DNA from: an uncultured Lachnospiraceae bacterium
GTDB taxonomy: Bacteria; Bacillota; Clostridia; Lachnospirales; Lachnospiraceae
NCBI GenBank assembly: GCA_947627245.1
Contig: CANQVH010000009.1
Location: 1-64,000, forward strand
DNA: 64,000 nt
Direction of reading: 5' to 3'
Shown: piece by piece, positions 58,581 through 64,000 of the stretch
Layout: the number at the start of each line of letters is the position of its first letter
How positions within the stretch are numbered: the first letter of the stretch is position 1
The notes under the pieces: model-generated
Databases searched by the model: none
Told to the model about the DNA's origin: nothing
What the model saw: only the letters and a program-made list of their open reading frames with translations
Translations under genes and position numbers: made by a program

Positions 58581-58694
58581 TTTTTTTCTCCTTTCAAGGA
58601 CCATATTTTCTGTTTCCATATATCTAGGTATAACTTCTGACGTTTTTCCGATTTTTTTGGAAAAATTTTTCAGTTATCTTTCTGTTGTATGGGA

Positions 58695-58812
58695 AATAAG
58701 GTGCCGCAGTCCATGCGGAACGGAGGGGTATATCCATTGATCCGGCCGGGCCGGAAACGGAACTATAGACTTTGCATTCTTGGCTGTCTTACGGGGCGGC
58801 CTATTTTTTTTT
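58695..58812 (+). ncRNA. Candidate small structured RNA
   Basis: Downstream of TATGGGAA at 58688 lie hairpin CCGCA/TGCGG, a GGCCGG-rich fold, and a terminator (GGCTGTC/GGGCGGCC, then nine T) at 58782-58812. No ORF fits. About 120 nt, unrelated to a coding gene upstream on this strand. Confidence 0.4.
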
Positions 58813-58898
58813 ATACGACAAATTTTTGTGATTTTTCAGGGTTTTTGGAGCTTTTCGTTTTATTTCGTTATATTGCTTATTTTTGTTTGATATCCCGG

Positions 58899-58936
58899 TT
58901 TAGAAATTATCTGTTTTTACCAATTTTTTACATATT
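58899..58936 (+). promoter_or_regulatory. TTTAGAAA-N22-TACATATT promoter-like element
   Basis: TACATATT at 58929 with a weak upstream half exactly 30 nt before. The adhesin start is 124 nt downstream, leaving a long leader. Confidence 0.5.
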
Positions 58937-59052
58937 ATGCATGACTATGATAAGTAAGTATTGGTTTCACTGGTTTGTCAACCTTTTCAATTAGATTTTT
59001 AAGAAGATTAACTTGGCAAAATTTATCATTCCCACGAGAGGAGGTATGAAAA

Positions 59053-62000
59053 ATGAAAAAGAAGACAAGACGTGTACTGGCAATGGTGCTTGTATCGGCA
59101 ATGGTCCTGCAGCAGAGCAGCGTCCTTGGTGTCATGGCTGTTGAGACAGAACCTGAAACGGAGGCTGCTGCCATGGCGGAGGCTTCTTTAGAGGAAGCCA
59201 CAGATGCAGCGGTTGAACAGCAGACGTCCGGAAACGAGCAGGAAACATCAGAATCAGTGACAGAAACACCGGATCCTGAAAGCGGCATGCCATCTGAACC
59301 ACAGACATCTGAGAATGCAACGGCTATGGAAGAGACAATCCCAGAAGAAGAGACACAGGCGGCAGAAGAACGTGTGACGGAATCGGATTCGGAAAATATC
59401 GAAGAGATGCAGACAGAAACCGAGGCTGTGGAAACAGAGGCTCAGACAGAAACCATGACGGAACAGCCTGCTGAGATAGAAAACATAACAGAGGCGGCAT
59501 CCGAAATTTTGGAAACTGTAATGGAGACCGAGCCCGTAATCGAAGAAACATTGCCCGAACCAGTTTTTGCAGAACCTCAGACCTATAAATATGAGGACAG
59601 CAGGGCAGTGATCAAGGTTACCGTGCCAAAGGGTGTTGAGCTGCCTTATGGCTCTGAACTGAAAGCTGTACCGGTTCCGGAAGGATCTAAGGAATATGCT
59701 GACGCTGCGGCTGCCGTAGAAGCGGCGAACCCTGACGTGGTTTTCCATAAGCATGTGTTTTACGACATATACTTTGAATCTGACGGCAGGGAAGTAGAGC
59801 CGGTCGGAGGTGAAGTATCTGTCCAGATCAAGCTGAAGGATACGCTGAAAACAGACACAAATACGTCCGGGGAGCCGGCCGTAACAGTAAGCCATCTGAA
59901 AGATGACGGGAATCTTGAAGATGTAACCGATGAAGTAAAGCTGAATAAAAAAGATGAAGTGAAAAGCGTACGTTTTTCCACGGACAGCTTTTCCATCATG
60001 GGGATCAGTGCAGGCGTGAAGGACGGCTATATGACGGACGATACACTGGGCGACTATTCGCTGGAATTCCTTCTGCGTAACTTCAACCTTGTTTCTTTTG
60101 GAAATGTGGATATGGCCCTGCACTGCATGGGCGGAATACTGGTTAAGGGGAACTTGAGCGGTTCCGCATCAGGCTTCGCGGATTCGGAATTCATCACCGA
60201 GGAGTCCTTTGTCAAGGGCTATGTGTCCTTTATGGGCAAGTGCAACTCACGTAACCACTACCGTCCGGATGCATGGGCGTTTTACGTAGGCGCGGGCAGT
60301 GCCGAGAATAAGAATGAGATCACGGCGGACGGAAACGGGAACTATACGGTCCTGAACGGCATGTCCGGGTACAATTCCCTTCCAGATGGCGGCTGCGGGC
60401 CCGTCCTGATGAACGACAATTACGTAGACTGGACAACGCTTTACAACTCCGTGGACGGGACGATGGACGCACTCGCCCTAAAGAGCGTGAAGACGTATAC
60501 GTCCGACTGGGACTGGTCAGAGATCACGATCCCGGCAGGTACGAATGTATCACTGAACACGAACGGGCATAAGGTCAAGATCAAGCTGGACGGCGACACG
60601 ACGGCGACGACGATCATAAACGTGCTTGACAGCGGCGAGGTCACAGTGCCGCAGATCACAGGTTTATCGAGTCAGGAGGACGGCAATTCAATGCCGGTCG
60701 CGTTCACGTTCCCGAATGCAACGGCGGTCAAGATCGTGAGCGAGCTGTCCCCGAGCTTCGGGCATGTCATCGCGCCAGATGCGACGATCGATATCGGAAG
60801 CTGTAACTACAATGGCTGCGTCATCGGCGGGAACATGACGATCTCCGGTGAGGGGCATATGTGGCCGTATACGGGCGGTTCCCTGATCCCGGCCTCTGGC
60901 GGGTTCTCCGCACAGAAGACGGTGGACGGCAAGGTGCCTGCCGCGGGGCAGACGTTTAATTTCACGCTGGAAGAGCTGGAGGACGGCGCATGGGCGGAAG
61001 TTGAGACGAAGCAGAATGACGGATCCAAGGTGGAGTTCTCAAAAATCCTGTATACGGATACGGCGGATCACTGGTACCTCATCTCTGAGGAGTCCGGATC
61101 CGGGAATTATGATTACGACGATTCCGTCTACGCAATCCATGTGACCGTAGAGGAGAGCACGGGCGACGGCGGCATGAAGGTCTATAACGTCAAAGGTACC
61201 GAATATTACAAGGTGAATGACGGCGTAAAGAAAGCCGCCCTTATTTCAGGCTCCGGTGTGGATGCGGGCATGCTTGCGAAAGCATCCGGTCCCGATGTGG
61301 TGAAGTTCGACAACAAAGAGATTACAAGGAAAGAAGTCCAGAAGGTATGGGCTGGCGATACGGATGAGGAACGTCCTGAATCCATCCGGGTCCAGCTGAA
61401 GGCGGACGGAAAAGGCTGCGGTGACGCAGTTACACTGAACGCCGGTAATGGCTGGCATTATGCTTGGGAAAAACTGCCGAAACGTAAGGGCACACTTGAG
61501 ATCGCCTATACGGTCGAGGAAGTAGGCACGGTAGACGGATATGTGTCCACATCGGAGGTTGCGGGCGATATTACGACGATCACGAATACCTATGACCCCG
61601 GTGATACAGACATGCATGTGCAGAAGGTATGGGTAGATGACAATAACCGCGACGGCCTGCGTCCGGATTCCATCACGGTGCAGCTGTATGCAGACGGCGA
61701 AGCTTATGGAAATGCAGTGGCGCTGAATGCGGGCAATGGATGGAAATATGACTGGACGGGACTGCCTGAGAAACAGGGAGGAAAGACGGTTTCCTACGAT
61801 GTAAAGGAAACCAGTTCCGTGCCAGGTTATACAACAGCTTACCAGGCATCCGGCAAGACGGTTACGGTCACGAATACCCACGACACCGCGAAGACGAGCA
61901 AGTCCGTTGTGAAGGTCTGGGAGGACGACGGGAACCGTGACGGACTGCGCCCAGTAAGTATCAAAGTGCAGCTGAAGGCAGACGGTGTGGATTACGGCCC

Positions 62001-64000
62001 TGAAGCCGTGCTGAACGAAGGCAACCACTGGAGCTACAGCTGGACAGGGCTGCAGGAGAACGCGAACGGCAGGGAGATTGCCTATACCGTGGTTGAGACG
62101 GATCAGGTTGCCGGTTATACGGCAACGAGTACGGTGGACGGAAATACGACAACGATCACCAACCACCATGAAGCCGGATATACGTCCATGCATGTGGAAA
62201 AGGTATGGGCGGATGATAACAACCGCGACGGCCTGCGTCCAGATTCCATCGATGTGCAGCTGTATGCCAACGGCAATACGTATGGTGACGCGGTGGTACT
62301 GAATGAAACCAACGGCTGGAGTTACGATTGGGAAGACCTTCCTGAGAAACAGGCTGGGAAGGACGTTTCCTATGAAGTGAAGGAGACCGGTACTGTGGTA
62401 GGATATACCACGGCTTACAAGACAGCAGGAAATACGGTAACGATCACGAACACCCATGATATCGCGAAGACGAGTAAGTCGGTCGTGAAGGTCTGGAAGG
62501 ACGACGGGAACCGTGACGGCCTGCGTCCGGTGAGTATCAAAGTACAACTGGAAGCAGACGGGGTGGATTACGGACCGGAGATCACGCTGGACGAAGGAAA
62601 CGGCTGGAGCCATACATGGGACGGCCTGCCGGAAAAGGCAGACGGAAAGACAATTGCCTATACGGTAACTGAAACCAGCACGGTTGCTGGCTACACGTCT
62701 GCAAGTACGGTGAGCGGGGATGTGACGACTATCACGAATACCCATGAGGCGGGCTATACATCCATGGGTGTCCGGAAGGTATGGGAAGATGATGATAACC
62801 GTGACAACCTGCGCCCGGATTCCATCGAGGTACAGCTGTATGCCGACCATGCTGCATATGGGGATGCAGTAACCCTGAATGCGGAAAACGGATGGAGTTA
62901 TTCCTGGGACAGCCTGCCGGAAAAGGCAGACGGAAAGACGATTGACTATGACATAAAGGAAGTTGGCGTTGTCAGGGGTTACACGGCGGCATACCGATTG
63001 AATGGCAATATCGTAACGATCACAAACACGCATGATATCGAAAAAACGGGCAAGTCTGTCAAAAAAGTGTGGCAAGATGACGGGGACCGTGATGGGCTGC
63101 GTCCAATATCCGTTGAGGTCCAGCTGAAGGCGGACGGCATGCCTGTGGGTGAGGCAGTGACACTGGATGCGGATAATGATTGGAGTTTCCGCTGGGACAG
63201 CCTGCCGGTGAACAACGGCGGCAAGGCGATCCTCTATGCAGTGGAAGAGACCGGGAAGGTGACTGGCTATACGGCCGCATATGCAAATGAGGGTGATGCG
63301 TTTACCATTACGAATACCCATGACCCGGAAAAGACGGAAGCAACGGTAAAGAAAGTCTGGGACGACGAGGACAATGAAGACCTTATCCGTCCGGACGCCG
63401 TAAACCTGGCGCTGTATGCAGACGGCAAGCCGACGGATACGATGGTAACGCTTAACGAAGCGAACCAATGGACGGCAACAGCCACAGGCCTTCCGAAGAA
63501 TGCCAGAAAGGACGGCAGGTCTGCTGCAATCGCATATACTTGGGAAGAAAACGCAGTTCCTGCTGGGTATGAGGTGACTGGCAATACAACGGACGGCACG
63601 GTAACGACCGTGACGAACACGCACCGTGTGGGCACGGCCACGTATGAAGTGGAAAAGGTATGGGCGGACACAAACAATAAGGATGGAATCCGTCCTGTAT
63701 CCGTCAAAGTACAGCTGCTGGCGGATGGGGAAGCCTTTGGGGACACGGTTATCCTGAATGCAGAAAACGGCTGGCATTACGCATGGACAGACCTGCCGGA
63801 GAAGAAGGACGGCAAGCTGGTTGTTTATACAGCGGAAGAAGTTCCCGTCCCGGAAGGCTACGGGGCTTCGTATGAAAATGCCAGCGGGAAGACGGTCATC
63901 ACGAATACGCACATTGCGTCAACGGAGATCGTCCTGTCAGTAAAGAAGGCATTTGACGGGACGTTGGCTGCCGGGCAGTTCAGTTTTAAGCTGGAGGAAG
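59053..64000 (+). CDS. Giant CnaB-repeat surface adhesin (3' end outside window)
   Basis: GAGAGGAGG and a signal peptide open the frame, which stays open to the window end (at least 1649 aa). About 140 residues of Glu/Thr/Ala low complexity are followed by a domain like the choice-of-anchor A family (about residues 335-640), a DUF7601/Cna-like module, then at least nine CnaB-type modules of about 95 residues from roughly 61320. Each has a KVW start, a DGLRPxSIxVQL strand and a final TNTH, the Lys and Asn positions for self-formed isopeptide bonds. Two module types alternate, giving a repeat of about 575 bp. A sortase signal would be expected beyond the window. Confidence 0.88.
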   Translation, partial: MKKKTRRVLAMVLVSAMVLQQSSVLGVMAVETEPETEAAAMAEASLEEATDAAVEQQTSGNEQETSESVTETPDPESGMPSEPQTSENATAMEETIPEEETQAAEERVTESDSENIEEMQTETEAVETEAQTETMTEQPAEIENITEAASEILETVMETEPVIEETLPEPVFAEPQTYKYEDSRAVIKVTVPKGVELPYGSELKAVPVPEGSKEYADAAAAVEAANPDVVFHKHVFYDIYFESDGREVEPVGGEVSVQIKLKDTLKTDTNTSGEPAVTVSHLKDDGNLEDVTDEVKLNKKDEVKSVRFSTDSFSIMGISAGVKDGYMTDDTLGDYSLEFLLRNFNLVSFGNVDMALHCMGGILVKGNLSGSASGFADSEFITEESFVKGYVSFMGKCNSRNHYRPDAWAFYVGAGSAENKNEITADGNGNYTVLNGMSGYNSLPDGGCGPVLMNDNYVDWTTLYNSVDGTMDALALKSVKTYTSDWDWSEITIPAGTNVSLNTNGHKVKIKLDGDTTATTIINVLDSGEVTVPQITGLSSQEDGNSMPVAFTFPNATAVKIVSELSPSFGHVIAPDATIDIGSCNYNGCVIGGNMTISGEGHMWPYTGGSLIPASGGFSAQKTVDGKVPAAGQTFNFTLEELEDGAWAEVETKQNDGSKVEFSKILYTDTADHWYLISEESGSGNYDYDDSVYAIHVTVEESTGDGGMKVYNVKGTEYYKVNDGVKKAALISGSGVDAGMLAKASGPDVVKFDNKEITRKEVQKVWAGDTDEERPESIRVQLKADGKGCGDAVTLNAGNGWHYAWEKLPKRKGTLEIAYTVEEVGTVDGYVSTSEVAGDITTITNTYDPGDTDMHVQKVWVDDNNRDGLRPDSITVQLYADGEAYGNAVALNAGNGWKYDWTGLPEKQGGKTVSYDVKETSSVPGYTTAYQASGKTVTVTNTHDTAKTSKSVVKVWEDDGNRDGLRPVSIKVQLKADGVDYGPEAVLNEGNHWSYSWTGLQENANGREIAYTVVETDQVAGYTATSTVDGNTTTITNHHEAGYTSMHVEKVWADDNNRDGLRPDSIDVQLYANGNTYGDAVVLNETNGWSYDWEDLPEKQAGKDVSYEVKETGTVVGYTTAYKTAGNTVTITNTHDIAKTSKSVVKVWKDDGNRDGLRPVSIKVQLEADGVDYGPEITLDEGNGWSHTWDGLPEKADGKTIAYTVTETSTVAGYTSASTVSGDVTTITNTHEAGYTSMGVRKVWEDDDNRDNLRPDSIEVQLYADHAAYGDAVTLNAENGWSYSWDSLPEKADGKTIDYDIKEVGVVRGYTAAYRLNGNIVTITNTHDIEKTGKSVKKVWQDDGDRDGLRPISVEVQLKADGMPVGEAVTLDADNDWSFRWDSLPVNNGGKAILYAVEETGKVTGYTAAYANEGDAFTITNTHDPEKTEATVKKVWDDEDNEDLIRPDAVNLALYADGKPTDTMVTLNEANQWTATATGLPKNARKDGRSAAIAYTWEENAVPAGYEVTGNTTDGTVTTVTNTHRVGTATYEVEKVWADTNNKDGIRPVSVKVQLLADGEAFGDTVILNAENGWHYAWTDLPEKKDGKLVVYTAEEVPVPEGYGASYENASGKTVITNTHIASTEIVLSVKKAFDGTLAAGQFSFKLEE
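61614..63340 (+). repeat. Tandem CnaB-encoding repeats, alternating A/B units
   Basis: Units begin near 61614, 61898, 62188, 62476, 62764, 63054 and 63340. Units at 61614, 62188 and 62764 (RPDSI, QLYA) resemble each other more than the interleaved ones at 61898, 62476 and 63054 (KSV, RPVSI or RPISV, QLKADG). Growth by two-module duplication is implied. Confidence 0.85.

Noticed and set aside
61246-63912. 888-codon minus-strand ORF opposite the CnaB repeats
   Set aside because: It is antisense to a repeated coding region, rises from the periodic codon pattern, and has no ribosome site or domain; the plus-strand frame has signal peptide and CnaB modules.

Overview
The window looks like part of a very large mobile replicon (a megaplasmid, giant extrachromosomal element or huge phage) of a gut Clostridia/Lachnospiraceae-type Firmicute. 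The evidence is the AGGAGG ribosome binding sites, rho-independent terminators after most genes, Lachnospiraceae-style secreted proteins (Glu/Ser/Thr-rich N-termini, Ig-like, leucine-rich and CnaB repeats), and a replicon-like gene set with many unrecognised small proteins. No ribosomal, central-metabolism, capsid, terminase or conjugation gene was recognised, so phage versus plasmid cannot be settled here.

Layout. 1-5.2 kb: two secreted proteins and an HD-domain protein. 5.4-11.8 kb: topoisomerase III, a Rad50-like ATPase and a sigma-70 family factor. 11.8-13.3 kb: a minus-strand array of 11 tRNAs behind a leader ORF and terminator. 13.4-24.1 kb: three paralogous regulator-like genes behind a switch-like leader, a large coiled-coil protein, a nuclease-fold protein, RecG and an SGNH hydrolase. 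24.2-32.9 kb: a secreted zinc-ribbon protein, a MoxR ATPase with a vWA/HExxH partner, and a primase-like zinc-finger protein. 33-36 kb: minus-strand genes. 36-37.1 kb: a non-coding AT-rich block with nine palindromes on a 41-bp period, a candidate origin or centromere. 37.1-50.3 kb: small membrane, lipoprotein, YopX, AAA+, phosphoesterase and macro-domain genes with IS110 and IS605 relics. 50.3-53.1 kb: a leucine-rich-repeat protein. 53.9-56.1 kb: a second minus-strand tRNA cluster (Asn, Gly, Pro, Thr), with its own leader and terminator, broken by a TnpB element. 56.5-64 kb: possible structured RNAs, an acidic protein and a giant CnaB-repeat adhesin that runs off the window.

Two regulatory layers stand out. 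First, most operons on both strands start behind a T(A/G)CATATT-like box, usually 43-50 nt before the start codon. Seven or eight sites also carry TATAAAAA exactly 30 nt upstream. The sigma factor at 10.9 kb is the natural candidate to read them. Second, both tRNA clusters instead have housekeeping-type promoters (TTGCAA-N17-TACAAT and TTGACA-N17-TATTTT), followed by a leader ORF, a terminator and the tRNAs. Leader 1 contains an unbroken run of 14 Ser/Leu/Phe/Tyr/Glu codons, exactly the amino acids served by its downstream array. Ten of the 11 tRNAs have a cognate codon in that run. Leader 2 is enriched in Thr, Gly, Ala and Pro and includes the one CCG codon matching its tRNA-Pro(CGG). This suggests that tRNA supply is controlled by ribosome-mediated attenuation that senses shortage of the encoded tRNAs, and it is the best candidate here for an undescribed system.
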